A stretch of 64,000 nt of DNA from Halalkalibacter oceani (GCF_040544555.1 NZ_JBEPKD010000004.1:134371-198370); one strand, 5' to 3'. Positions 25,293 to 34,209 are shown, counted from the first letter of the stretch. Program-made: numbers and translations. Notes: a model not told the origin generated them from the sequence alone.

Positions 25293-26636
25293 TTAAAACA
25301 AGCCAAGCATATTAATAAACACGACAATGATCGTAATCGGCACGACCCATTTCATTAAAAAGAGCCACACTGACAGCCAGACGGCTGACAGGCTGTTCCC
25401 GGCTGTAAACTCCTCATTCACCAGCTTACGATCCATCCGGTGCACAATAAAGAGCGCAATGAACAGGCAGCCAAGCGGCAGCATAAAATTGCTGACGAGA
25501 TAATCCGTCGCATCAAAAAAGGTTTTCCCGAACAGCTGAACATCCGCCAGCACTCCGAATGACAGCGCCGCCGGGATCCCTGCCAAAAAGACAACGATGC
25601 CCGAAATGAGGGCGACCTTTGCCCGCGAACGCTTGTTGTTTTCTGTAAAAGCAGAAATGATAATTTCCAAGAGACTGAATGATGACGTTAATGTCGCAAA
25701 CAAAAACAGCAACAAAAACAAGCTGAGAAACAGACCGCCGAACGGCATTTGCGAAAAGGCAGCCGGCAGCACCATAAACAGCAAACCAGGGCCTTCCGCC
25801 GGCTCAAGCCCGAATGAGAAGACGACCGGAAAAATCGCCAGACCTGCCAGCAATGAAACGAAAATATTCATGACAACTACAGACGATGCAGCAGCCGGAA
25901 TATTTTCATTCTTATTCAAGTAAGAACTGTATGTCACCATACATGAAAAACCAACAGCCAGCGAAAAAAAGGACTGGCCCAGCGCGTATAAAATGCCTTC
26001 CCCTGTTATATTCGAGAAGTCCGGCTGAAGGAAAAAGCGCACGCCCTCCATCGCCCCTTCCAGCGTCAAGGAACGGATAACAAGAATAAGAAAAAAGATA
26101 AATAAAAGCGGCATTAAATATTTGTTTGCCCGCTCAATTCCATTTTTTATCCCAAAGGAAAGCACAATCACGTTAATAAGTAGAAATAGTGCGAGACCGA
26201 TAAGACCGATCCAAGGTGTCCCTGTCACTTGCGCAAATAACTGACCGTAATCGGCTCCCTCCGCGATCACCTTCCCGGAGATGGCGAAGCCGGAATATAA
26301 TACAACCCATCCGCCAACGACGCAGTAAAACGAGAGGAGCAGGAAACAGCCCAGTACTCCCATCCGGCCAACAAGCACCCACGCGCTCTGCGGAGCCAAT
26401 GTTTTGTAAGCCGTAATCGCTTCGCGTCGGGCTCCCCGCCCGATAATGAATTCTGAAACGAGCATGGAAAGCCCGATCAAAACGGTAAAAATAATAAAAA
26501 TGAGAAAAAACGCTCCTCCTCCATTCATTCCGGCCACATAAGGGAACTTCCAAATCGCCCCCAGTCCTATAGCCGCTCCGGCTGTTGATAAAATAAAGCC
26601 GAGTTTTGAGGACCATTGCTCACGTTGATCACTCAT
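25293..26636 (-). CDS. Sodium-dependent transporter, NSS (SNF/LeuT) family
   Basis: Sodium:neurotransmitter-symporter-family permease (447 aa, about 11-12 membrane helices), importing an amino acid or related amine with Na+. The TM1 signature SKLGFILSTAGAAIGLGAIWKFPY contains the unwound sodium/substrate segment, and GALGQSFFSL-like sequence in TM6 (ALGQSFFSLAVGFS) is also family typical. Length matches bacterial members. A convergent terminator pair and the activator gene lie downstream. Regulation by that activator is possible but unproven. Confidence 0.93.
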   Translation of the reverse strand: MSDQREQWSSKLGFILSTAGAAIGLGAIWKFPYVAGMNGGGAFFLIFIIFTVLIGLSMLVSEFIIGRGARREAITAYKTLAPQSAWVLVGRMGVLGCFLLLSFYCVVGGWVVLYSGFAISGKVIAEGADYGQLFAQVTGTPWIGLIGLALFLLINVIVLSFGIKNGIERANKYLMPLLFIFFLILVIRSLTLEGAMEGVRFFLQPDFSNITGEGILYALGQSFFSLAVGFSCMVTYSSYLNKNENIPAAASSVVVMNIFVSLLAGLAIFPVVFSFGLEPAEGPGLLFMVLPAAFSQMPFGGLFLSLFLLLFLFATLTSSFSLLEIIISAFTENNKRSRAKVALISGIVVFLAGIPAALSFGVLADVQLFGKTFFDATDYLVSNFMLPLGCLFIALFIVHRMDRKLVNEEFTAGNSLSAVWLSVWLFLMKWVVPITIIVVFINMLGLF

Positions 26637-26697
26637 CCTCCACCCTCCTAGTAAATGACGTTGATTACACTATCTTACACGATAAACCTCCATCCCG

Positions 26698-26894
26698 CTT
26701 CCGTAAAGGCTGCTGAAAAAGTTCGATTTTCACTTTTTTAGCAGCTTTTTCGTAATGAGCGTAGCCGTTGCCTGATTTTGAAAGCCTTGCTACGAGTGGG
26801 TTTCTCGAAGCAAGACGTGCAACGCGCGGAGCCATTACTCTTCTTCGAGTTACGAAAAAAAAGAAGTTTTCAGTGGCCTCCTTCCGTAAAGGCT
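26698..26894. mobile_element. MITE-like element copy D, best-preserved, with flanking direct repeat
   Basis: The 14 bp sequence CTTCCGTAAAGGCT occurs at 26698-26711 and 26881-26894. The element begins AGGCTGCTGAAAAAGTTC and ends GAAGTTTTCAGTGGCCTC, an imperfect inverted repeat. The core pairs GTAATG (26752-26757) with CATTAC (26833-26838), CGTTGC (26766-26771) with GCAACG (26819-26824), and CTTGCTACGA with TCGAAGCAAG around GTGGGTTTC (26796-26804). About 170-175 bp, non-coding. Confidence 0.85.
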
Positions 26895-27222
26895 TTTATC
26901 TCATTTTTTTCTAGTCTGCCCCGAATGACGAGCCACTGACGACAGATTCTGCCTTTGCTGTTAGAGACCGATTTCACCTTACCCGCCCTTCCATTCCATG
27001 ATTCTTTTCATTCTCACATATTGCTACATATTCATAAATTTTAATATTTGAAATAAGCTTGCAACTCCTTATCCTTCAACGATTACGAGAGATTACCCAG
27101 TTTTTTCATACTAGTCTTTTCTTCCTTTTTTCTTCTCGGAATCAGGTTTTTTCTTGCGGATAAGGGTTTCAATGCAAAGCAAGCATGGTATAGAAAAGTA
27201 ACAAAAAAGGAGGGAATAAATC
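26895..27222. other. 328 bp intergenic region before the small lipoprotein gene
   Basis: Non-coding between copy D and the lipoprotein gene. A TATAGA hexamer about 40 bp before the start could be a -10 box; the matching -35 is poor. Nothing else is supported. Confidence 0.4.
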
Positions 27223-27366
27223 ATGAAGAAAAATCTACTGTTACTTATGTCGGCTTTAGGAATTACATTGGTGATGACGGCTTGCGGAGGAGAGGGAGAC
27301 CCTGCCGGTGATCCGGCAACTGATCCGGCTACAGACCCGGCAATGGAACAACCGGCTCCACAATAA
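27223..27366 (+). CDS. Small putative lipoprotein with D-P-A repeats
   Basis: Short exported protein (47 aa). A lipoprotein signal peptide ends LVMTAC|GG near residue 21; the mature part is only about 27 residues, acidic and made of repeated DPA(T/G)-type units (GDPAGDPATDPATDPAMEQP). A strong AAAAAAGGAGG site precedes the ATG and a 17 bp perfect terminator follows, so expression is likely. It is too short for an enzyme or binding protein; a cell-surface filler or spacer peptide is conceivable. No family recognised. Confidence 0.75.
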   Translation: MKKNLLLLMSALGITLVMTACGGEGDPAGDPATDPATDPAMEQPAPQ

Positions 27367-27401
27367 AAAACTGGCAAGTAAAACCTGTACGATCAATGAA
27401 G

Positions 27402-27442
27402 AGCCCGGGCCAAAAGGTGAAAGCAACCTTTTGGCCCGGGCT
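27402..27442. terminator. Bidirectional terminator between lipoprotein and collagen-like genes
   Basis: AGCCCGGGCCAAAAGGT (27402-27418) and its exact complement (27426-27442) form a perfect 17 bp stem with loop GAAAGCA. The inner half carries the shared AAAAGGT...ACCTTTT core. Confidence 0.8.
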
Positions 27443-27490
27443 TTGCGTACCTGAGCCACTGCAATCGTTTTTCAGTATCCTTTTTTATCG

Positions 27491-28849
27491 TTAGCGGCTA
27501 TCCTGAATCGAAGCAGAGCTGTTATTGGCTGACAGCTCAGTCAACGGATCGTATGGTGGACCGGCGATCGTCCCTGCAAGTAAAGCAAGGTCGACTGCAT
27601 TTTCAGGACTTCCCCACGAATTACCGGAAAATACAAAGACAGCTCTATCGACGACAAATCCTCTCGTATTATAGACAATATTATTGATGATGTGACCGGT
27701 CGTATTCGGATTTAAATACGAAGGCTGGCGCAATGAGTAAAAAATATTATTATCGACTAACAGATTAGTTACATTATTGGCCTGAGTCACAAATCCGCGA
27801 TTGACTACCCAATCCGTTGACGGTCCTTCCTGGGGCGGACCATATATTGTATTGCCCAAAATGCGGTGATTACTCCCTCCAATTTGAATAAACTCCCGTG
27901 GATACGGCACATCACTTGTCATTGTAAACCCCTCAATCGTAACACCAGTCCCAGTGACGACAAAGGGGATAACATTGGCCTGCAACTGAATGACAGCGCC
28001 GGGGTAGCCCCGCAATGTGACCCCTTGCTTATTAACATTCACCGTTGTAGCAATCGGATAAGTCCCAATTAGTACATGAACGACTCCAGTTGGTGACACA
28101 GCAGCAAGCCCCTCCTGTATTGTTCCAAAGGGATTAGCCTGAGTACCATCTCCCCCGGTTGAACCAGATTGCACATAAACCTCAAATGGATTTGGCCCTA
28201 TTCCACCAGTGGCTCCCGTAGCACCTCTTGGACCAGTAGCTCCCGTCGGACCGGCCGGACCTCCAGCTGGACCTGTGGGACCAGTGATACCGGGTTCTCC
28301 AGTGGCTCCTCTTGGACCAGACGGCCCCATCGCTCCTGTCGGGCCTGCGGGGCCTGTAGGTCCCACAGTTCCTTCCGATGCCACGACCAGCAATGCAACA
28401 TCATCAACGATCACTGCCGGACTGCCTGCCTGTGGCAGCTTATTTATTAAAATAAGCGCTTGCGTTGTTCCTAAAGGGGCAGCTGACGTCGTCTGATATT
28501 CTTCTATCCAATTCTCTTCCTGAACGTTCGGCAGACGGTTTACCGGCAGGTTCGTAATAAGACCATATCCCAAAAAGGTAAAAGAGGCATCATAATAAGC
28601 AACCGTTAGTGAAATCGGTGGTGACGGTGAGTTCCCCTCTTTGGCCAAAGAAACGAGAATCTCATAAGATTCTCCGGCAGTGGCAGGGACATACTGAGTA
28701 ATAAACGAATTGACATTCCCGCCTGCTAGTTGGGCCGCGTAGCTTCCTGAATGAGAGGCAGCTGTTGTCCGAATACTGTTAACAAATAACCACGGGGCAA
28801 AACCACCTATTTCAAAGCTGCCATTCTGAACAGCATTATTAATCGACAT
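27491..28849 (-). CDS. Collagen-like repeat protein with beta-helix domain, probable spore or cell surface
   Basis: Three-part protein (452 aa). Residues about 1-155 form a beta-sandwich of the kind found N-terminal to collagen-like repeats in Bacillales (opening MSINNAVQNGSFEIGGFAPW). About 160-222 is a Gly-X-Y tract rich in GPTGPAGPTG and GATG triplets. The remainder, about 228-440, has the VHVLIGTYPIATTVNVNKQG pattern and repeated I/V-N-N-I/T turns of a right-handed parallel beta-helix. No signal peptide is seen, as in exosporium proteins assembled from the mother cell. A role on the spore surface is inferred from BclA-like architecture, not shown. Confidence 0.85.
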   Translation of the reverse strand: MSINNAVQNGSFEIGGFAPWLFVNSIRTTAASHSGSYAAQLAGGNVNSFITQYVPATAGESYEILVSLAKEGNSPSPPISLTVAYYDASFTFLGYGLITNLPVNRLPNVQEENWIEEYQTTSAAPLGTTQALILINKLPQAGSPAVIVDDVALLVVASEGTVGPTGPAGPTGAMGPSGPRGATGEPGITGPTGPAGGPAGPTGATGPRGATGATGGIGPNPFEVYVQSGSTGGDGTQANPFGTIQEGLAAVSPTGVVHVLIGTYPIATTVNVNKQGVTLRGYPGAVIQLQANVIPFVVTGTGVTIEGFTMTSDVPYPREFIQIGGSNHRILGNTIYGPPQEGPSTDWVVNRGFVTQANNVTNLLVDNNIFYSLRQPSYLNPNTTGHIINNIVYNTRGFVVDRAVFVFSGNSWGSPENAVDLALLAGTIAGPPYDPLTELSANNSSASIQDSR

Positions 28850-28972
28850 TCACTCACTCCTTTCCTAATTAAGCATGTCTTCATCCTTTCTATTTAGAAT
28901 CGAACGTGCTTACGATACGGTATTAATTTCCGACCCGTTTCGCTACGCCATTTGTCCTGCTCCTTTTAAGGT

Positions 28973-29004
28973 AAAGAGGCTGTCCCGAGTGGGACAGCCT
29001 CTTT
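28973..29004 (-). terminator. Hairpin at the htpG 3' end
   Basis: AAAGAGGCTGTCCC (28973-28986) pairs perfectly with GGGACAGCCTCTTT (28991-29004) around a 4 nt loop. The stem overlaps the htpG stop codon. No long T run follows. Confidence 0.65.
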
Positions 29005-30883
29005 ATGCCATCACTTTGCACATATTATTCGTAAATTCAACGGGATCTTCAATTGGCAAGCCTTCGATCAACAGTGCCTGGTTGTATAATAAGTTTGTGT
29101 ACAGCTCAAGCTTCTCTTTATCTTGTTCGTAGGCTTCTTTTAAGGTAGGGAAAATGTCATGGTCTCCGTTGATTTCGAGAACCTTCTCTGCCTTTACATT
29201 CGGATTGTCCGGCATCGCCTGAAGCACCTTTTCCATCTCAATGGATAATTCTCCTTCTGCTGTGAGACAGACCGGATGAGAGCGGAGGCGCTTCGATAGT
29301 CTGACATCTTTCACTTTATCGCCAAGCGTCTGTTTCATATGTTCAAATAAGGCTTTATGCTCCTCCTGCTCGGCTTCTGTTTTCGCTTGCTCCTCTGCAT
29401 CCTCCAATCCGAGATCACCGCTCGAAACCGATTTGAACTGCTTATCTTTATAGGAAGCTAACGCTTTGATCGCAAATTCATCGACGTCATCGGTAAAATA
29501 TAGAATATCAAAGCCTTTCTCCGCAACAAGCTCGGTTTGCGGCAGCTTTTCAATCCGATGATGTGACGCTCCCGTAGCATAATAGATGTACTTTTGCTCT
29601 TCCGGCATCTTTTCGATATACTCATCCAGACTGATTAGCTTCTTCTCTTTGCCGGAATAGAACAGCAGGAGATCCTGAAGCTCCTCTTTATGCTGGCCGA
29701 AATCACTATAGACGCTATACTTCAGCTGTCTGCCAAATGATTCATAAAATGTTTCATACTTTTCCCGTTCATTTTTCAGCAAACCTTTGAGCTGACTTTT
29801 GATTTTACTCGTAATATTTTTCGCGATCATCTTCAGCTGACGATCATGCTGGAGCATTTCTCTGGAAATATTGAGCGACAAATCTTCAGAATCAACCATT
29901 CCCTTAACAAAGCTGAAATAGTCCGGCAGAAGATCGGCGCATTTTTCCATGATCAGCACGCCGTTGGAATAAAGCTCAAGGCCCTTTTCATATTCCTTCG
30001 TATAAAAGTCGAACGGCGTCCGTTCCGGAATAAAGAGAATCGCGTTATAGCGCAATGTTCCATCTACGCTAATATGAATATGCTTCACCGGCTTATCAAA
30101 GCCATAACGCTTCTCGTGGTAGAAATTTTCGTAGTCTTCATCCGTTAACTCGCTTTTGTTTTTCTTCCAGATCGGAACCATGCTGTTAATCGTCTGTTCC
30201 TCGGTTACTTCCTCTAATTCCTCTTCTTTATCCGCTTTCGGCTTCTGTACAGTGACATCCATTTTAATCGGGTAGCGAATGAAATCGGAATATTTTTTGA
30301 TGATCGCTTGTAAACGATACGTTTCCAAATATTCATCAAAATTATCATCCTCGGTGTTTTCCTTGATTTTTAAAATGATTTCCGTGCCGACCGTCTCTTT
30401 TTCGCACGGTTCGATCGTATAGCCGTCCGCTCCATTTGATTCCCACTTAAAGCCTTGTTCACTGCCAAGCTGCTTCGTCTTTACCGTTACCGCATCAGCC
30501 ACCATAAAAGCGGAATAAAAACCAACACCGAATTGTCCGATAATATCGTGACCATCCTTGATTTCATTTTCCTTCTTAAAAGCGAGCGAACCGCTTTTCG
30601 CGATCGTTCCAAGGTTCTGCTCCAGCTCTTCTGCCGACATCCCGATGCCTGTATCGGTAATCGTCAGCAGCCGCTTCTCCTTATCAGCGCTGACCTTTAT
30701 GTAATAATCCTCTTGATTGAAGCTCAGCTCCTCATCCGTCAGCGCTTTATAATAAAGCTTGTCAATCGCGTCGCTGGCATTCGAGATCAGCTCTCTCAAA
30801 AAGATCTCCTTTTGCGTGTAAATTGAATTAATCATCATTTCCAACAATCGTTTCGATTCCGCCTGAAACTGCTTTTTCTCCAT
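29003..30883 (-). CDS. htpG: Hsp90-family molecular chaperone HtpG
   Basis: Bacterial Hsp90 (626 aa), an ATP-dependent cytosolic chaperone. The GHKL ATPase domain has LRELISNASDAIDKL, DTGIGM and GTIAKSG plus GQFGVGFYS; the middle domain contains the catalytic Arg region near LNISREMLQ, and the C-terminal dimerisation domain is complete. The ATG at 30883 has AGGAAGGAGATTGTTGT before it; a longer frame would read into the promoter. A sigma-A promoter and a perfect CIRCE operator lie just upstream, so the gene should be repressed by HrcA and heat-induced. Confidence 0.97.
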   Translation of the reverse strand: MEKKQFQAESKRLLEMMINSIYTQKEIFLRELISNASDAIDKLYYKALTDEELSFNQEDYYIKVSADKEKRLLTITDTGIGMSAEELEQNLGTIAKSGSLAFKKENEIKDGHDIIGQFGVGFYSAFMVADAVTVKTKQLGSEQGFKWESNGADGYTIEPCEKETVGTEIILKIKENTEDDNFDEYLETYRLQAIIKKYSDFIRYPIKMDVTVQKPKADKEEELEEVTEEQTINSMVPIWKKNKSELTDEDYENFYHEKRYGFDKPVKHIHISVDGTLRYNAILFIPERTPFDFYTKEYEKGLELYSNGVLIMEKCADLLPDYFSFVKGMVDSEDLSLNISREMLQHDRQLKMIAKNITSKIKSQLKGLLKNEREKYETFYESFGRQLKYSVYSDFGQHKEELQDLLLFYSGKEKKLISLDEYIEKMPEEQKYIYYATGASHHRIEKLPQTELVAEKGFDILYFTDDVDEFAIKALASYKDKQFKSVSSGDLGLEDAEEQAKTEAEQEEHKALFEHMKQTLGDKVKDVRLSKRLRSHPVCLTAEGELSIEMEKVLQAMPDNPNVKAEKVLEINGDHDIFPTLKEAYEQDKEKLELYTNLLYNQALLIEGLPIEDPVEFTNNMCKVMA

Positions 30884-30912
30884 ACAACAATCTCCTTCCT
30901 CTGCTTCTTTTG

Positions 30913-30939
30913 TTAGCACTCGTTTACCCGGAGTGCTAA
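30913..30939 (-). promoter_or_regulatory. CIRCE operator (HrcA) upstream of htpG
   Basis: TTAGCACTC - 9 bp - GAGTGCTAA, a perfect match to the CIRCE consensus, 30 bp before the htpG start codon and just downstream of the promoter. Confidence 0.97.
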
Positions 30940-30949
30940 TCTTACTTAT

Positions 30950-30977
30950 ATTGTATGGAACCTCCAGCACATGTCAA
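30950..30977 (-). promoter_or_regulatory. htpG sigma-A promoter
   Basis: On the minus strand TTGACA (30972-30977) and TACAAT (30950-30955) are separated by 16 bp. Transcription would start at the edge of the CIRCE element. Confidence 0.75.
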
Positions 30978-31008
30978 TCCAATACGATTGTTTTTCTTGA
31001 AAAAATAA

Positions 31009-31056
31009 ACGAGCTTGCACAAAAAGGGGGAAATGCCGCCCTTTTCTCAAGCTCGA
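31009..31056 (-). terminator. Terminator after the FCD regulator gene
   Basis: GAGCTTG/CAAGCTC outer arms (31011-31017, 31048-31054) and AAAAGGG/CCCTTTT inner arms form a bulged stem behind the GntR gene on the minus strand; a T-rich stretch follows. Confidence 0.65.
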
Positions 31057-31084
31057 AGCGATTGCGTGATCTATATTTAATGAA

Positions 31085-31765
31085 CTAACTCTGATCGGCT
31101 AATTTAGACTGCAACTCTTTCACGGTATCCATCCCTGAGCGCTGGACATGCATTCTCATCGCATTTCCCGCGCCTTCCGAATCGCCCGCCTCTATTCGTT
31201 CATAAATAAATGTGTGCTCCTTTAATGATAAATAACATTGTTCCTCGGGATAAAAGCGCAGCACGAGAGAACGCGTATTTAATTGCTGGATCATCATGCT
31301 TACCCGCTTATAACCCGACATTCCATGGATAAAATCATGAAAGCCCTCTGATTTACGGATGAACCGTTCAAGATCCTCTTTTTCCAGAGCAGCCTCCGCC
31401 TGAATGAGAAACTGGCGAAGCTTCGTTAACGACGCCTGATCAAAAAACGGCGTTGCCTGGGCGCACGAGATCCCTTCAAGAACCGACCGTAAATAGTACG
31501 TTTCCTGCACGTATTCAATCGTAATGTTTCCAACAAACGCTCCTTTATAAGGAACAGAGTAGACAAGACCTTCCGATTCAAGAATCTTCAATGACTCACG
31601 CAACGGAATTTTGCTTACTCCAAGTTGCTTGCTGATGCTGTCCTGGTTAATTCTTTCATTAGGCTTTATTTGCTGAAGAATAATCATATCCCTTAGCTTC
31701 AAGGCGATTTTCTCTGCTTGGGTTAATCTTTTGGCTTCTCCCATCTCCACGTTTTGTTGCTCCAC
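31085..31765 (-). CDS. GntR family regulator with FCD domain
   Basis: FadR-type regulator (226 aa). Winged helix at residues about 15-85 (NERINQDSISKQLGVSKIPLRESL) and helical FCD effector domain from about 95. It begins with GTG overlapping the TAG stop of the upstream dehydrogenase by one base, so the two are translationally coupled. As third gene after the 2-hydroxycarboxylate transporter and dehydrogenase it is the likely local regulator, probably acting at the GTATAC palindromes upstream of the transporter gene. Confidence 0.9.
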   Translation of the reverse strand: MEQQNVEMGEAKRLTQAEKIALKLRDMIILQQIKPNERINQDSISKQLGVSKIPLRESLKILESEGLVYSVPYKGAFVGNITIEYVQETYYLRSVLEGISCAQATPFFDQASLTKLRQFLIQAEAALEKEDLERFIRKSEGFHDFIHGMSGYKRVSMMIQQLNTRSLVLRFYPEEQCYLSLKEHTFIYERIEAGDSEGAGNAMRMHVQRSGMDTVKELQSKLADQS

Positions 31766-32862
31766 TATACGCTGATTTTCTCCATTTGACTAACTACCGC
31801 ATGACCAAAGTCGGCAGTCGTATACGTCCCGCCCAGATCACTTGTCTGAATGCCTTGACCCAATGTCGCTGCCACTGCCTTTTCAATGAGACGTGCCGCT
31901 TCCCTCGCTTCCTGATGCTGATGCTGATCAGCAAGCCATTTCAGCATCATCGATCCGGACAGGATCGTGGCGACCGGGTTGGCGATCCCTTTTCCAGCTA
32001 TCGACGGAGCCGATCCGTGGGCCGGCTGGAACATGGCATGACGGTAGCCGATATCACCGGATGGAGCCATGCCCATGCCTCCGACCAAAGCGGCAGCCAA
32101 ATCAGATAAAATATCACCAAACATGTTTTCCGAGACAATCACATCATAATGCTGCGGCTTTTGCACCATCCACAGTGTCATCGCATCCATATAAGCATAA
32201 TCCTTTCCAACCGCACCCTCGTATTTCTCAGCGATTTCATCATAGATCTTCCGGAAAAAGGCTAACGATTTGAACACATTGCTTTTGTCGCAGCAGGTTA
32301 CGATTTTTTTGCCGTCAAGCACCCGTCCCTGGCGCTTTTCTGCGAGTTGAAACGCATAGTCGGTAATTTTTTCTGTTCCTTTGCGGCTAATCATCATCGT
32401 ATCGGCCACCACTTCATTGACGATCTCGCTCCCGCCTCTAAATGAAGAGAATAACCCTTCTGTATTCTCCCTGACAATGACAAAGTCGATATCCTGCTTA
32501 TTCTCAAGCGGCGTCTTCACCCCTGGATATAATCTAACCGGTCGGACCCCGGCAAAGAGATCCAGCTCGAACCGTAGACGCAGAATAACCTGTCCTTGCA
32601 CCTCCGTACCATCCTTTTCCACGACCTCCGGAATGCCCATGCTTCCGAGAAAGATCGCGTGACTTTCCTGGCAAGCCTTATAAGATAAATCAGGAAAAAC
32701 GTTTCCTGTTTTTACATAATGTCCGGCTCCGGCATCAAAATGCTGAAAATCAAGGGTAAAGCCTGAAACAATCTTTTCTGCCGCTTTCATGACTTTTATG
32801 CCTTCCTTTACGATTTCCGGTCCAATTCCATCTCCTGGCAAGGTCGTAATTTGAAAATTCAT
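31765..32862 (-). CDS. Isocitrate/isopropylmalate dehydrogenase family, tartrate dehydrogenase-like
   Basis: Beta-decarboxylating dehydrogenase (365 aa). Landmarks are LPGDGIGPEIV at the N-terminus, RLRFELDLFAGVRPVRL with the substrate-binding arginines, VIVRENTEGLFS, the metal-binding SENMFGDILSDLAAAL and HGSAPSIAGKGIANPVA in the cofactor region. Isocitrate, isopropylmalate, homoisocitrate, tartrate and 3-isopropylmalate-like substrates are all used in this family. The neighbouring 2-hydroxycarboxylate transporter and FCD regulator, and the absence of leu genes, favour catabolism of tartrate, malate or a similar 2-hydroxy acid. Confidence 0.88.
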   Translation of the reverse strand: MNFQITTLPGDGIGPEIVKEGIKVMKAAEKIVSGFTLDFQHFDAGAGHYVKTGNVFPDLSYKACQESHAIFLGSMGIPEVVEKDGTEVQGQVILRLRFELDLFAGVRPVRLYPGVKTPLENKQDIDFVIVRENTEGLFSSFRGGSEIVNEVVADTMMISRKGTEKITDYAFQLAEKRQGRVLDGKKIVTCCDKSNVFKSLAFFRKIYDEIAEKYEGAVGKDYAYMDAMTLWMVQKPQHYDVIVSENMFGDILSDLAAALVGGMGMAPSGDIGYRHAMFQPAHGSAPSIAGKGIANPVATILSGSMMLKWLADQHQHQEAREAARLIEKAVAATLGQGIQTSDLGGTYTTADFGHAVVSQMEKISV

Positions 32863-32898
32863 TCCATCATCCCTTTTCTTGTAGTCTTGTTTTCCCTT

Positions 32899-34209
32899 TT
32901 ATAAAAACAGAGGAGCGAGTATCGACATAATGAGTAAAATGATCACTCCTCCCAGCCGGGAAGAAATTTGCGAAAATGGCATAAGCTTCAGTCTTTCACT
33001 CGCTCCAAGAACAGCCGCATCCCCTGAACCGCCAACATCAGCCATACAAAGCCCGGCGGCGATAGCTGATTCGACAAAGTACATCGCAACAAGCCAGCCA
33101 AAAATCCCCGCCCCAAATGAAGCAAGCAAAACGGTTAACGCTGTCAGTCCTAAATAAGCAGGATTCGTCACAACCTCGATAATTTGGTGCATGTCAATCA
33201 AACCAATGCTCGTTGCCACGAGCATACAAGGCAGGAGCATCTTCGAGACAAAATCAAACCAGTCACCGGCAGCATCTTCGATCACAGTCGGAGTAATATT
33301 TAAAATTTTCACGAGCGCAGTCGCAATAATCATCCAGGCATAAGCATGAATACTAGGGAACAGCATCGCAATGAAGTAACCAAAAATGTATAAAGCTCCG
33401 GACATCATCAGTCCAACGGCCAGATTGGAGTAAGTCGTCGTCTCCTTGCTTTCAGCTGCGCGCAATGGCTCGGTAGCCTCATTTTTCTTGGCATTGCGAA
33501 GAATTTCTCCTTCTCCTGAAAATCCTTTTATAAACATATTTTTGTTCTTTTTGCCGAGACCATTTAAAATAGACGCAACGAAGATACATAGAACATTCGC
33601 AACCATAATTGCAGGGACGAGCATCGATAAATATTCAGCCGGATCCCCTCCGGCTCCGGAAGCATAAATTTCCGACATTGGAACAGCCCCCGCGCCGATG
33701 CCGCCGCCCATGATCGGAGCAATAACAAAGAGAATCGCTTCTTTATAGCCAAATCCCGTTACATGGCCGACCAGCCCACCGACGACAAAAGTCAGCACCA
33801 CGCCGGCTAGTAATGGAATAAAAAAACGTATCCCCGCTTTCACTAAAATTTGCCGGTCCATGCTCAGCAAGCTGCCGACAATTAAGGCGGCAATAAACAA
33901 ATCAATAAAACCATATCCATTATAAAAATCCGCTACAATCTCAACTCCACTCTGAGGGAAAAGTCCCCAGTACACAAAAACAGCTGGTACAATAATACAA
34001 AGCAGTGACGGTCCGCCAAATGTGCGGAAAACCGGGATTTTCTCCCCCAGCCAAATAAACAGCCCGCCAATCACCATTGGAATGACGAAGCCGACAAGCA
34101 TGTTATTCGGCAATATTTCCAAATACACACCGCCCATCACAACGACAAAAACAATCGCAAAAACAGCCGGATTCATCCCGGCAATCAGACGCCTTCCCCC
34201 GCTTTCCAT
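32899..34209 (-). CDS. 2-hydroxycarboxylate transporter (2HCT family)
   Basis: Membrane symporter (436 aa, about 11 helices) of the CitS/MaeN/CimH family, which takes up citrate, malate or lactate with Na+ or H+. The two re-entrant-loop motifs are present: APIMGGGIGAGAVPMSEIY near residue 165 and ADVGGSGDAAVLGASERL near residue 400, together with an Arg-containing C-terminal segment (SQISSRLGG). Good AAGGAGG site before the ATG. First gene of an operon with a decarboxylating dehydrogenase and a GntR regulator; a consensus cre box and GTATAC palindromes lie upstream. Confidence 0.93.
   Translation of the reverse strand: MESGGRRLIAGMNPAVFAIVFVVVMGGVYLEILPNNMLVGFVIPMVIGGLFIWLGEKIPVFRTFGGPSLLCIIVPAVFVYWGLFPQSGVEIVADFYNGYGFIDLFIAALIVGSLLSMDRQILVKAGIRFFIPLLAGVVLTFVVGGLVGHVTGFGYKEAILFVIAPIMGGGIGAGAVPMSEIYASGAGGDPAEYLSMLVPAIMVANVLCIFVASILNGLGKKNKNMFIKGFSGEGEILRNAKKNEATEPLRAAESKETTTYSNLAVGLMMSGALYIFGYFIAMLFPSIHAYAWMIIATALVKILNITPTVIEDAAGDWFDFVSKMLLPCMLVATSIGLIDMHQIIEVVTNPAYLGLTALTVLLASFGAGIFGWLVAMYFVESAIAAGLCMADVGGSGDAAVLGASERLKLMPFSQISSRLGGVIILLIMSILAPLFL

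Noticed and set aside
28209..28496. Proline/glycine-rich ORF on the plus strand opposite the collagen-like gene
   Set aside because: It is the antisense reading of the Gly-X-Y codons, which naturally yields Ala-Pro-Val/Gly-Pro repeats; no ribosome site.
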